Below are positions 7,815-18,100 of a stretch of 64,000 nt of DNA, piece by piece. Numbering within the stretch: position 1 is the first letter of the stretch; each line of letters starts with the position of its first letter. The notes under the pieces are model-generated. The model was not told where the DNA came from. It did not search any database and saw only the letters and a program-made list of their open reading frames with translations. Both the position numbers and the translations under genes were made by a program. The stretch is from assembly GCF_009664855.1 (NCBI RefSeq), contig NZ_CP045928.1, positions 5,620,565 to 5,684,564 on the forward strand. The letters are read 5' to 3'. Source of the stretch: Flavobacterium sp. SLB02. Lineage in GTDB: Bacteria > Bacteroidota > Bacteroidia > Flavobacteriales > Flavobacteriaceae.

Positions 7815-10097
7815 ATGAAGAGAATTTTTCTGTATGTTTTGTTATTGCTGTTGTTTCAATTTAGTTTCGCTCAGAATAAATTGTCATGGCAGAGTTATTT
7901 TTCATTTAATGAAATAAAAGATATTTCAGAAGCTCCAACAGCGGTTTTTGCAGCTTCAGAAAATGCATTGTTTTCTAAAAACACCACTACAAACAACATT
8001 AAAACAACCACTACGGTTGATGGACTTTCGGGTCAGACCATTTCGGCTTTATACCACAGCGAAGGATTCAAAAAAACGATCATTGGTTACGAAAATGGTT
8101 TGATGATTGTAATCAATGAAAAAGATGGCAGCATATTAAAAGTTGTAGATATTATCAACAAGCAATTGCCGGCAAACCTCAAGAAAATTAATCATTTTAT
8201 GGAGCATGATGGTTTGGTTTATGTTTCTTGTGATTTTGGAATTGTGCAGTTTAATTTAACCACATCCCAGTTTGGAGATACTTATTTTATTGGTGATAAC
8301 GGAGCAGAAATCAATATAAGACAAACCGCTTATTTCGACGGATTTATTTATGCAGCAACTTCAAACGGAATCAGAAAAGCCAATAGTACCAATGCCAACC
8401 TGATCGATTTTAATCAGTGGGTTTTGGTAAATTCAGGAGATTGGTCGAGTGTAGAAACGTTAGATACAACACTTATCGCGATTAATTCAGGAGGATATAT
8501 CCATCGTTATAATTCGAATATATTTGTTGGATTTTTGCAGCTTCCACAACCTGCTACAGATATGCGGGCGGTAAATAATAAATTATTTGTGACAACGCCA
8601 AATACGGTTTTTGTCTATTCAAATCAAATGGTTTTAAACCGTCAGATTGCCAATACTCAGGTTTTAGATAATACATTGAGTTTTACTTGTGCGACAGCTA
8701 TTGGCGATCTGCTATACATTGGAACAAAAGAAAAAGGATTGTTTGCATCAACGCTTTCAAATGTTTCGGCTTTCGAAAACAATACGCCGCCCGGGCCAAC
8801 AAAAAATAATATATTTTCGCTCGATGTAGCGCCAAATGTGCTTTGGACAGTGTATGGAGATTATACTTCATCTTATAATCCTTATCCGCTAGATAGTTAT
8901 GGCATTAGCAAGTATGATACTTCCGGATGGCTAAATTTACCCTATGAAGATGTTCTTGGAGCAAAATCTATGACCCGTATTATCGTAAATCCCAACAATG
9001 ATAAACAGGTTTATGCAAGCTCATTTTTTTCAGGTTTATTAAAGATTGAACAGGATGTACCTACGTTTTTATATAATGAAAAAAACAGCGGTTTAGAAAG
9101 TATTACAACCGAAGGACCCAATTATATAGATGTTCGTATTAATGGGACTGCTTTTGATAAATCAGGAAATCTCTGGATTACCAATAGCAGAATCAAAAAT
9201 GGTTTAAAGGTTTTAAAAACAAACGGACAATGGCAAAGTTATTCCACAGCGATAATTCTTGACAATGCCGAACTTGCCAGTTATGCCAATATTGCTATTG
9301 ATAAAAATAATACAAAATGGATATCGACAAATAGAGAAGGAGTGATTGGTTTTAACGAAAGTACCAATACGTTCAAAAAAATAACTTTTGGGGCAGATGT
9401 AGGAAATTTGCCAACTGCAGATGTTCGATCTGTTGCTGTCGATACCAAAGGGCAATTATGGATTGGGACAATAAAAGGATTGAGGGTTTTGTCAAACGTT
9501 GGGAGTTTTCAAACGGAGAGTCAGCTTAAAGCAAATCCTATTATTATAATGGATGATAATCTGGCGCAGGAATTATTATACGAGCAATTTATAAATGTAA
9601 TTGTGGTTGACGGAGCCAATAATAAATGGATTGGTACCGGAGATTCTGGGGTTTTTATGGTATCGCCAAACGGTCAGGAAACCAAATATCATTTTACAAT
9701 TAATAATTCTCCTTTGCCAAGTAATGTTATTAATGATATTAAAATTAATAGTGCAACAGGCGAGGTTTTTATTGCTACAGATAAAGGTATGGTTTCTTTT
9801 AAAGGAATTGCAACCGAGGCCAATGAAGATTTAAATAATGCTTACGTTTATCCTAATCCCGTTCGTCCCAATTATTCAGGAACAGTAAAAGTAGCAGGAT
9901 TAATTGATAAGGCCAATATAAAGATTACCGATATCGAAGGCAATTTAGTATACGAAACCACTTCGACAGGAGGCACGATAGAATGGGATACAACAGCTTT
10001 CGGGCGATATAAAGTAGCCTCGGGAGTTTATATGATTTTTATTTCTGCTCAGGATGGTGGAGAAACGAAAGTTAAAAAAGTAATGATAATTAGATAA
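7815..10097 (+). CDS. porZ: PorZ-like type IX secretion beta-propeller protein
   Basis: 760 residues. A signal peptide (hydrophobic core ending S-F-A-Q near residue 20) is followed by two seven-bladed propeller-like halves. These carry recurrent I-A-S-N-G-I / W-I-G-T-x-x-G-V / L-W-I-G-T-x-K-G-L blade motifs. The last 85 residues form a type IX secretion C-terminal domain (Y-V-Y-P-N-P-V start, V-A-S-G-V-Y-M-I-F, K-V-M-I-I-R end). In Porphyromonas, PorZ is a surface protein of the attachment complex that handles anionic lipopolysaccharide linkage to T9SS cargo. Assignment rests on architecture and length. A generic two-component-regulator propeller protein secreted by T9SS is the alternative. 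recO follows 140 bp later. Confidence 0.8.
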   Translation: MKRIFLYVLLLLLFQFSFAQNKLSWQSYFSFNEIKDISEAPTAVFAASENALFSKNTTTNNIKTTTTVDGLSGQTISALYHSEGFKKTIIGYENGLMIVINEKDGSILKVVDIINKQLPANLKKINHFMEHDGLVYVSCDFGIVQFNLTTSQFGDTYFIGDNGAEINIRQTAYFDGFIYAATSNGIRKANSTNANLIDFNQWVLVNSGDWSSVETLDTTLIAINSGGYIHRYNSNIFVGFLQLPQPATDMRAVNNKLFVTTPNTVFVYSNQMVLNRQIANTQVLDNTLSFTCATAIGDLLYIGTKEKGLFASTLSNVSAFENNTPPGPTKNNIFSLDVAPNVLWTVYGDYTSSYNPYPLDSYGISKYDTSGWLNLPYEDVLGAKSMTRIIVNPNNDKQVYASSFFSGLLKIEQDVPTFLYNEKNSGLESITTEGPNYIDVRINGTAFDKSGNLWITNSRIKNGLKVLKTNGQWQSYSTAIILDNAELASYANIAIDKNNTKWISTNREGVIGFNESTNTFKKITFGADVGNLPTADVRSVAVDTKGQLWIGTIKGLRVLSNVGSFQTESQLKANPIIIMDDNLAQELLYEQFINVIVVDGANNKWIGTGDSGVFMVSPNGQETKYHFTINNSPLPSNVINDIKINSATGEVFIATDKGMVSFKGIATEANEDLNNAYVYPNPVRPNYSGTVKVAGLIDKANIKITDIEGNLVYETTSTGGTIEWDTTAFGRYKVASGVYMIFISAQDGGETKVKKVMIIR

Positions 10098-10236
10098 TGT
10101 GGCAATTGAGATAATAAGATAATTGTTTAAAATCTAAATAATCAAAGAACTCATAGGCAAAAGTTTGTAATCAAAAATCTAACAATCTAAAAAAAATCTA
10201 AGAAGTCTAACGATCTAATAATCTAACAATCTAATT
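10098..10236. repeat. AATCTAA-type low-complexity repeat upstream of recO
   Basis: The gap contains at least seven near-copies of (A)ATCTAA, as AATCTAACAATCTAA, ATCTAATAATCTAACAATCTAA and similar, ending at the recO start. It looks like slippage-generated simple repeat. No promoter box is apparent, so recO may be read from upstream. Confidence 0.6.
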
Positions 10237-10950
10237 TTGCTAGTCAAAACCAAAGCCATAGTAATATCATCACTAAAATTTCAGGAAAAAAGTCTGATCG
10301 TAAAATGCTTTACACTTTCAAACGGTCTGAAATCTTATTTTGTGCGCGATGCTTTTTCGAGCCGGAAAGCCAGTCAAAAGATTGCTTACTTTCAGCCTTT
10401 GTCGATTCTCGAAATCGAAGCCGTGCATAAAAACAAAGGAACGCTGGAGAATTTTAAAGAAATAAAAATTGCAGTTCCTTTTCAAAGCATTCATACAGAT
10501 ATTGTAAAAAGTACCATGGTCATGTTTTTGTCTGAGATGCTTCATTATTCTATTCAGGAAGAAGAGAAAAACGAATTGCTTTTTGTGTTTTTAGAAACCG
10601 CCTTAACATGGCTGGATCATCATGACGAAATTTCTAATTTTCATTTGATTTTGCTTTTAGAAATTACAAAATATTTGGGCTTTTATCCGGATGTGTCAGA
10701 GATCGATTTGCCTTACTTCGAAATAAACGATGGTGTTTTTACCCTTTTTCATGGTTTGACTGCACTTACAGAACATGAAACCAGCCTCTTTAAAAAATTA
10801 ATTGATTTGAAATTTGACAATACTGAAAAAGTTTTTCATGTCATCGAAAGACAGATTTTATTGAAGATTCTGATCGATTATTATAGCTTTCACTTAGACG
10901 GTTTTAAGAAGCCGAAATCACTTGATATTCTGAAAGAAATTTTTTCTTAA
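10237..10950 (+). CDS. recO: DNA repair protein RecO
   Basis: Recombination mediator that helps load RecA on single-stranded DNA and gaps. The 237-residue product has the N-terminal OB-fold (T-K-A-I-V-I-S-S-L-K-F-Q-E-K-S-L-I-V-K, then G-L-K-S-Y-F-V-R) and the helical C-terminal half typical of Bacteroidota RecO. The zinc cysteines are missing, as in many RecO proteins. The start is TTG at 10237; no ATG in frame precedes it, and the sequence before it is simple repeat. Confidence 0.9.
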   Translation: MLVKTKAIVISSLKFQEKSLIVKCFTLSNGLKSYFVRDAFSSRKASQKIAYFQPLSILEIEAVHKNKGTLENFKEIKIAVPFQSIHTDIVKSTMVMFLSEMLHYSIQEEEKNELLFVFLETALTWLDHHDEISNFHLILLLEITKYLGFYPDVSEIDLPYFEINDGVFTLFHGLTALTEHETSLFKKLIDLKFDNTEKVFHVIERQILLKILIDYYSFHLDGFKKPKSLDILKEIFS

Positions 10951-10967
10951 ACTGAATGCTATTTTTA

Positions 10968-10975
10968 TATATTTG
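10968..10975 (+). promoter_or_regulatory. -7 box upstream of the propeller-protein gene
   Basis: TATATTTG fits TAnnTTTG and is followed by GCGCAG. It lies 105 bases before the ATG at 11081. A matching -33 box is not evident. Confidence 0.45.
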
Positions 10976-11080
10976 CGCAGTGAATTTTTATTAAAATTTT
11001 CATAATTATTATTTTAATAAGTGAATTCATTACTAAAAACCCCAGTAAAATATTAATTCTTTTAAAGAATAAAAACGACT

Positions 11081-12970
11081 ATGAAGAAAATTACTTTTTC
11101 GATTATTTTAGTTTGCTTAGTTGCTTTCTCGGCGACTGCCCAAAGAAAATACGACGAAATAATCACTACAGAGAACAGTGTCAAAGACATGGTTCAAAAC
11201 GAAATAACAGGAATTGTTGTTTTTAAAGAAGGCGGAACTGTAAAAGGTTTAGATCCTGAAACAAAAAAAATTGTTTGGACATTAACAAAAGATGATTTTG
11301 GATCAACTTCAGCGGGTGATATCCTGACTGATCCTGATTTTGGAAAACTTTTTAAAGAAAAAAGTGATTTATCAAGTGTTCCCAGAAGTCCTTATGTAGA
11401 GGCTTACATCAATAGTAAATATATTATCATTAATACAGATAGTGGTAAAGTGGTTTACAATTCGTCTAAAGAATCTTTCTGGGTAATGCAGTCAGATTTT
11501 ATTCCTGAAACAGATGAGTATTTGCTTACTTTGAAAAAAGACGGAGATATGGCAATTGCTTTATTAGATATGAAAACAGGAGAGTTAAAATGGAATACCA
11601 CTGTAGACAAAGCAAAATCATTATTTAGTTTCTCATTAAAAGAGTCTGCAAATGCCAATAAAGCGACAGTGCACGGATCAGTAATTTATTATTTATTGTA
11701 CGGAAAACTATATTCATTTGACAGAACTTCAGGAAAATTAAACTGGAAAGCTGAAGAAGATTATTCAAGATTCTTTTTGACTCAAAATGATAAAAATATT
11801 GTAGTTGTAAACAGTAAAGGTTTATTTGCAGCCAAAGAATATTTGAATGTTTTGAATACAGAAAACGGAAAAAGTATCTGGAAAGAATCTATCAAAACAA
11901 AACGTGTTGTTTATTTAGAAGATTGGGGTACAAAATTGTTAATTGCTCATTATGGAGGTTTTAACTTTTTTGACTTGACTACAGGAGAAAAAATCTGGAA
12001 AAAAGATGCTCGTGGAGATGGTTTGAAAAGAGTGATTCCAATCGATCAGGATTTCTTATATGTTGCAGAAAATGAAATGATGCTGATAAACAAAGACGGA
12101 GAAAAGCTTTGGAAAAAATTCATTGAAATTTCAGATGACAAAGAAGATCCAATTTATTACTTAGGAAAAGTAGGTGAAAAAGTAATGTACCTTACAGGGA
12201 CTTATGGAAACATGGTTGATTATAAAACAGGAGTTAAACTTTGGAAACGTAATATTAAGTTTGAAAAAGATCGTCCGGTTTTACCAACTTACGACGAAGC
12301 TACAAACTCTTACTTGGTATATAATGACGAGAAATTGTACAAATTTGATCCAAGCATTAGCGATAAGCCAGAACCATTTGCTAAAGTAAATATCAAAAAA
12401 GAGAAAGAATTAAATAGTATTGAATTATTTCCTTGGGGAGTTGTGCTTTCAGGACCGCTTGAAGTAATGGGGGTTAATATGGATGGAACTATAAAATACC
12501 ACCTTACTTATACACAACCAGGTGAAGGAACAAGACGTTTGCTAAAAAGCGCTGCAATTGCTGGAAGTATTGGTTTAGGTGTTGGTTCTGCAGTAAGTTC
12601 AGTTAAAGGTGCTGATATAACTATGACATATCGTGATTCCGACGGTAACATGAGAACCGCAGTTGCAAAAGGAGATCAGACAAATAAGGATCAGGCAAAA
12701 GCTTATGCAGCTGGGTCAGCAGCTCTTGGCATAGTAGCAGCTAAATTTAACTCTCGTTTTAATGCAATGAAACAAAATAGAGACTTCTCTTATATTTTTG
12801 CAAAAGCAGATTCTGGAGAAAAAATTCTTGTAAAAGTGAGTAAAGTTGATGGAGTTGAGGTTGATAAAATTATTTTTAATAACAATAAACCAGTTTATGA
12901 AGTAGATCCTGCGACACAAAATATTTTTTATGTGTCTGATAAATCTATTCAAATTTTCAATAAAAAATAA
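11081..12970 (+). CDS. Exported PQQ-like beta-propeller protein (BamB-like fold)
   Basis: 629 residues with a signal peptide ending S-A-T-A-Q near residue 21. From about 35 to 440 there are repeated blades of the PQQ/quinoprotein type, such as V-K-G-L-D-P-E-T-K-K-I-V-W, L-L-D-M-K-T-G-E-L-K-W, F-D-R-T-S-G-K-L-N-W, F-D-L-T-T-G-E-K-I-W and V-D-Y-K-T-G-V-K-L-W. From about 485 a Gly/Ala-rich segment (A-G-S-I-G-L-G-V-G-S-A-V, later Y-A-A-G-S-A-A-L-G) may be membrane-associated. The cofactor ligands of true quinoproteins are not identifiable. Role unknown; a scaffold in the envelope is plausible. Confidence 0.75.
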   Translation: MKKITFSIILVCLVAFSATAQRKYDEIITTENSVKDMVQNEITGIVVFKEGGTVKGLDPETKKIVWTLTKDDFGSTSAGDILTDPDFGKLFKEKSDLSSVPRSPYVEAYINSKYIIINTDSGKVVYNSSKESFWVMQSDFIPETDEYLLTLKKDGDMAIALLDMKTGELKWNTTVDKAKSLFSFSLKESANANKATVHGSVIYYLLYGKLYSFDRTSGKLNWKAEEDYSRFFLTQNDKNIVVVNSKGLFAAKEYLNVLNTENGKSIWKESIKTKRVVYLEDWGTKLLIAHYGGFNFFDLTTGEKIWKKDARGDGLKRVIPIDQDFLYVAENEMMLINKDGEKLWKKFIEISDDKEDPIYYLGKVGEKVMYLTGTYGNMVDYKTGVKLWKRNIKFEKDRPVLPTYDEATNSYLVYNDEKLYKFDPSISDKPEPFAKVNIKKEKELNSIELFPWGVVLSGPLEVMGVNMDGTIKYHLTYTQPGEGTRRLLKSAAIAGSIGLGVGSAVSSVKGADITMTYRDSDGNMRTAVAKGDQTNKDQAKAYAAGSAALGIVAAKFNSRFNAMKQNRDFSYIFAKADSGEKILVKVSKVDGVEVDKIIFNNNKPVYEVDPATQNIFYVSDKSIQIFNKK

Positions 12971-12987
12971 GAAAATTAAAAACCCAA

Positions 12988-13026
12988 AGCCATCAGAATT
13001 TATTTCTGGTGGCTTTTTTTTTTTTG
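12988..13026 (+). terminator. Terminator abutting the next start codon
   Basis: AGCCATCAGAA at 12988-12998 pairs with TTCTGGTGGCT at 13004-13014 with one wobble, followed by a run of T to 13025. The next gene's ATG is at 13030, so little room is left for a separate leader. A GTG at 13009 lies inside the stem and is not a credible start. Confidence 0.8.
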
Positions 13027-13029
13027 CCT

Positions 13030-14949
13030 ATGAAAAAAACATTACTCTTAATTGCTTTGCTTGTAATTGGTTCAATTCAGGCACAAGAAAAAATAAGTTC
13101 GAAGAAAAAGAAATTTTATATTCCGGTTATTCAATATTCAGAATTTCCTGTTCTGGACAATGTGCTGACACAAACCACTTTTTATCAAATGGATAAATCT
13201 TTGCAGGAAGAAGAAGCGAATTTAAAAAAGCACTTTTTTGATATTAAAGGATATATAAAAGATCCGGAAAACGGGAAGCTTAAAATTTACGTGACTTTTG
13301 CCTTGCCTAGATATACAGATACACAAGTAGATAGTACTTTTAATAAGAAAGAAAATAAATGGACTTATGGTACACATTCTAATTATATCACCAATGTAAA
13401 ACTAGATGTCAAGTATGGAGATAAAATAATACTGACTAAGGATTTTGGAGGTTCAGAATCCTATTCAATAACTGTGGGGAATAGTCTAGGAGCGATGAAA
13501 CTTGCAGCCTCAGATCAGGATAAAAAAGTAAAAGCAGCAGTAAAAGATTCAGATTACAGCGATGTGGGACTTGGGTTTGATAATGTTATTTTTAAAACAG
13601 CAATCAGAATCCAGGAGTTTTTAAATTATAAATTTGGATATTCAACTGGTGAATCAAAAGAAAGATTTGAATTTGTAACCTCAAAAGGACATTCAGAATA
13701 CAAGCAGATGCTAGCTTTTGAAACAGAGATTACAGCTCAAATGGAGAAAGTAACCCTTGAAAAAGGTTTAGACGAGAAGTTGCTGGCTCCCCATTTGCAA
13801 TATCTGGAAAGTTTGTTGGTTAAATATCCGCTTTCGCCTGCTAACGAATATATCCGATTTATTGTTACAAATAATTTAGCAGAAACATATTTACTGCTCG
13901 AAAATAAAGAAAAAGCCTTGCTATATGCTAATTTGCTTATCGAAAACGATAAACTGGATTCTCGAGGGGCATCTATTATTGATAGGGTAAATAGAGGAAA
14001 TTTTGCTGAGAAAAAAATAAGAAGCCATACCAATCGTTTTGCTGATCTTAAAAAGTTAGGTCTTAAAATTGCCGAAGAAAAAGAAGAAAAGAGATTAGCT
14101 TTTTTTGAAAAAATACAACAACAAGATGCTGAGTGGGAAATTGAGAAATCAAATCGTGAAGCATATTTAGAAAAATCAAAAATGCAGCGATATAATATGC
14201 TTGATTCTATACCTTATCAGCTTAATGCAAATTTGCTTGCTAAAGTAATAGGTAATTTAGGCGGAAGCCAGGCTTTGAAGAAAGTCGAAAAAACACATTT
14301 GTTTTCTAAACTTTCTATAGAAGGAAATAAGATACCTCAAACAGAAGAAAAATGGGCCACAAACACCAATTATCTTCTTAGAAAAAAAATGCCGGAAAGC
14401 TATTATGAAATCGTGAACGGAGCAGAAGCCTGGAGTCATGACGATCGCGAAAGTGGTGTAAATGCGAAATGGGCAAAACTCACTTCGTACGATTATAGCA
14501 ATTTGTCTAAAAATGTCGACTTAATCAATTTTCTAACCGATTTAAGACTTGATTTATGGAATAATTTTGAGCTTTTGCCAGATGAAATGTACGAAGGCAG
14601 ATTGTGCTATCACTTAAATTATTTTGAAAAAACGTTAAGTTCAGGTAACAGAACAATTCCTAAAACAGATTATCATGTTTTTATTGATAAAGAAAATTTC
14701 AATATAGTTTCGACGGAGAAAACAGAATTTGATAACGGAAATAAAAGCTTTTTCGAAAGAAAACTTTTTGGAGATTACCGACCAGTTTCGACATTAAATT
14801 CAGGAAAAATTCCGCATAAGATTAATTATGAAATAGAAGATTTTAACGGAGAAACCCTTTATCAGGAAACCCGCGAAAAAGTTGAAGTAAATCCTGTTTT
14901 TGGAAATAGAATTTTCATGAAAGAAGTTTATTTCGGAGGATTTAAATAG
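13030..14949 (+). CDS. Exported hypothetical protein with LolA-like C-terminal region
   Basis: 639 residues from ATG 13030, giving a clean signal peptide (M-K-K-T-L-L-L-I-A-L-L, cleavage after Q-A-Q). The middle (about 250-390) is helical and TPR-like, with a K/E-rich coiled-coil segment around 345-370. The last 200 residues contain Y-E-G-R-L-C-Y-H-L, F-I-D-K-E-N-F-N-I-V-S-T and a series of strands like outer-membrane lipoprotein-sorting (LolA/DUF4292-like) proteins. The start at 13009 was rejected because it lies in a terminator stem. It follows the propeller gene on the same strand, so a shared envelope process is possible. No specific function can be given. Confidence 0.7.
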   Translation: MKKTLLLIALLVIGSIQAQEKISSKKKKFYIPVIQYSEFPVLDNVLTQTTFYQMDKSLQEEEANLKKHFFDIKGYIKDPENGKLKIYVTFALPRYTDTQVDSTFNKKENKWTYGTHSNYITNVKLDVKYGDKIILTKDFGGSESYSITVGNSLGAMKLAASDQDKKVKAAVKDSDYSDVGLGFDNVIFKTAIRIQEFLNYKFGYSTGESKERFEFVTSKGHSEYKQMLAFETEITAQMEKVTLEKGLDEKLLAPHLQYLESLLVKYPLSPANEYIRFIVTNNLAETYLLLENKEKALLYANLLIENDKLDSRGASIIDRVNRGNFAEKKIRSHTNRFADLKKLGLKIAEEKEEKRLAFFEKIQQQDAEWEIEKSNREAYLEKSKMQRYNMLDSIPYQLNANLLAKVIGNLGGSQALKKVEKTHLFSKLSIEGNKIPQTEEKWATNTNYLLRKKMPESYYEIVNGAEAWSHDDRESGVNAKWAKLTSYDYSNLSKNVDLINFLTDLRLDLWNNFELLPDEMYEGRLCYHLNYFEKTLSSGNRTIPKTDYHVFIDKENFNIVSTEKTEFDNGNKSFFERKLFGDYRPVSTLNSGKIPHKINYEIEDFNGETLYQETREKVEVNPVFGNRIFMKEVYFGGFK

Positions 14950-14977
14950 ACTTTTCGTTTTATAAAAAAGAATTATT

Positions 14978-15050
14978 AGAATTGATTGGTTTTTGGTTTA
15001 ATGGCTCAATTTTTTGAGTTTAGTACCGGAAACTAATCAATTCTTTTGTT
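14978..15050 (+). terminator. Terminator before ileS
   Basis: AGAATTGATT at 14978-14987 pairs with AATCAATTCT at 15035-15044, followed by TTTTGTTTTTG. Inside is a second small stem, CTCAA/TTGAG. The ileS promoter candidate TACTTTCG (15121-15128) follows. Confidence 0.6.
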
Positions 15051-15152
15051 TTTGTATCTATTATCTCAACAAAAGTTTGTGAAATTTCAAGAAATTGATG
15101 GTCAATAATCCAAAATTCCTTACTTTCGCACCTCGATTAAGAAAAGGATAAA

Positions 15153-18100
15153 ATGAGCACAAAATTTACTGAATACAAAGGACTTGACTTGCCAACAGTA
15201 GCGTCAGAAGTACTTGATTTTTGGAAGAAAGAAAATATATTTGAAAAGAGCGTAACAACTCGCGAAGGTGCTGAGCCTTACGTGTTTTTTGAAGGTCCGC
15301 CTTCAGCAAATGGTTTACCGGGAATTCACCACGTGATGGCACGTGCGATTAAAGATATTTTTTGCAGGTATAAAACTCAAAAAGGTTTTCAGGTAAAAAG
15401 AAAAGCCGGATGGGATACACACGGATTACCTGTAGAATTGGGTACCGAAAAAGAACTTGGAATTACAAAAGAAGATATTGGTAAAACAATTTCTATAGAA
15501 GAATATAACGAAGCGTGTAAAAAAACCGTAATGCGTTATACAGACGTATGGAATGATTTGACCGAGAAAATGGGATATTGGGTAGATATGGAAGATCCTT
15601 ATGTTACTTATAAACCAAAATATATGGAGTCTGTTTGGTGGCTTTTGAAACAAATCTATGATAAAGGTTTGTTGTATAAAGGATATACAATTCAGCCTTA
15701 TTCTCCAAAAGCAGGAACAGGATTGTCTTCTCACGAAGTAAATCAGCCTGGAGCGTATCGTGATGTTACTGATACTACGATTGTAGCACAGTTTAAAACA
15801 TTGCCGGAAACCTTACCTGGTTTTCTTCAAGGTTTTGGAGATATCCACATTTTGGCATGGACGACAACTCCGTGGACATTACCATCGAATACTGCTTTAA
15901 CAGTTGGGCCAAAAATAGATTATGTTTTAGTAAAAACATTCAATCAGTATACTTTTGAACCAATCAATGTTGTTTTGGCTAAGAGTTTAGTTGGAAAACA
16001 ATTTGGAAAAGGATTTTTCTTAAGTGAAGACGATGCTGACTTTGATAATGTAAAAGAAGGGGATAAAAAACTTCCGTACAAAATTTTAGCAGAAGCAAAA
16101 GGAGCTGATTTAGTAGAGATTCGTTACGAACAATTATTGCCTTACGTATTGCCATATCAAAATGCCGAAAATGCATTTAGAGTAATTGCCGGAGATTTCG
16201 TTACTACAGAGGATGGAACAGGAGTTGTACATACCGCTCCAACTTTTGGTGCAGATGATGCTAAAGTAGCAAAAGAAGCAAAACCGGAAGTGCCACCAAT
16301 GTTGGTTCTTGACGAAACCGGAACAGCAGTGCCGCTGGTAGATTTACAAGGGAAATTCACATCTCATTTAGGTGAATTGGCCGGTAAATATGTAAAAAAC
16401 GAATATTACGATGCGGGACAAGCTCCAGAACGTTCTGTAGATGTTGAGATCGCTATTCGCTTAAAAGAAGAAAATAAAGCCTTTAAGGTTGAGAAATATG
16501 TACACAGTTATCCACACAGCTGGAGAACTGATGAGCCGTTATTATATTATCCACTAGACTCCTGGTTCATAAAAGTAACCGATGTAAAAGATAGAATGTT
16601 CGATCTGAACGAAACTATCAATTGGAAGCCTAAGTCTACTGGTGAAGGACGTTTTGGAAATTGGTTGAAAAATGCCAACGACTGGAACTTATCTCGTTCT
16701 AGATATTGGGGTATTCCGTTGCCAATTTGGAGAACTGAAGACAAAAAAGAAGAAGTTCTTATTGGTTCTGTTGAAGAATTATACAACGCGATCGAAAAAT
16801 CTATCGAAGCAGGTTTTCAAAAAGAAAATCCGTTTAAAGGTTTTGAAATCGGAAATATGGCTGAGTCTAACTATGATTTAATCGATTTACATAAAAATGT
16901 AGTTGATCAGATCACTTTGGTTTCGGCTTCAGGACAACCAATGAAACGCGAAAGCGATTTAATTGATGTTTGGTTCGATTCAGGAGCTATGCCTTACGCT
17001 CAATGGCATTATCCTTTTGAGAACAGAGATAAAATTGATGAGAATAAAGATTTTCCTGCCAACTTTATTGCCGAAGGTGTCGATCAGACACGTGGATGGT
17101 TTTATACCTTGCACGCGATCGGAACTTTGGTTTTTGATAAAGTAGCCTATAAAAATGTGGTTTCGAATGGTTTGGTTTTAGATAAAGACGGAATAAAAAT
17201 GTCTAAGAGTAAAGGGAATACAATAGATCCTTTTAAAACTATCGAAGAATATGGTCCAGATGCAACTCGTTGGTACATGATTATGAATGCCAATCCTTGG
17301 GATAACTTAAAGTTTGACCTTGATGGAATTGCTGAGGTTCGTCGTAAATTCTTCGGGACATTATACAACACTTATTCATTCTTCTCATTATATGCGAATA
17401 TTGATGGGTTTAAATATGAAGAAGCTGAAATTCAGTTAAACGAAAGACCTGAAATCGATCAGTGGATCATCTCTGAATTGCATTCTTTAATAAAATTTGT
17501 TGATGAATGTTACGAGGATTATGAGCCTACAAAAGCAGCGAGAGCAATTTCTGACTTCGTTCAGGAAAACTTAAGTAACTGGTACGTTCGTTTATGCCGT
17601 CGTCGTTTCTGGAAAGGAGAATATGCACACGATAAAATCGCGGCTTATCAAACGCTTTACACTTGTCTATTAACGATCAGTAAATTAAGCGCTCCAATCG
17701 CTCCTTTTTTCATGGATAAATTGTACAAAGATTTGACAAGTTCGACAGGATCTGAGCAATATAGCAGTGTTCACTTGGCTCAGTTTCCAAAATTTGTCGA
17801 AAACTTTGTTAATAAAACGTTAGAAAGCAAAATGCAGAAGGCGCAAACCATCTCATCTTTGGTTTTATCGCTTCGTAAAAAGGAAATGATTAAAGTACGT
17901 CAACCTTTGCAAAAGGTAATGATTCCGGTACTTGACGAAAATCAGAGAGCTGAAATTCTGGCTATTTCCGAGCTTGTAAAAGCAGAGGTAAACGTGAAAG
18001 AAATTATACTTTTAGAGGATGATTCAGATATATTGGTAAAACAAATTAAGCCAAATTTTAAAGCCTTAGGTCCACGTTTTGGTAAAGATATGGGGCTGAT

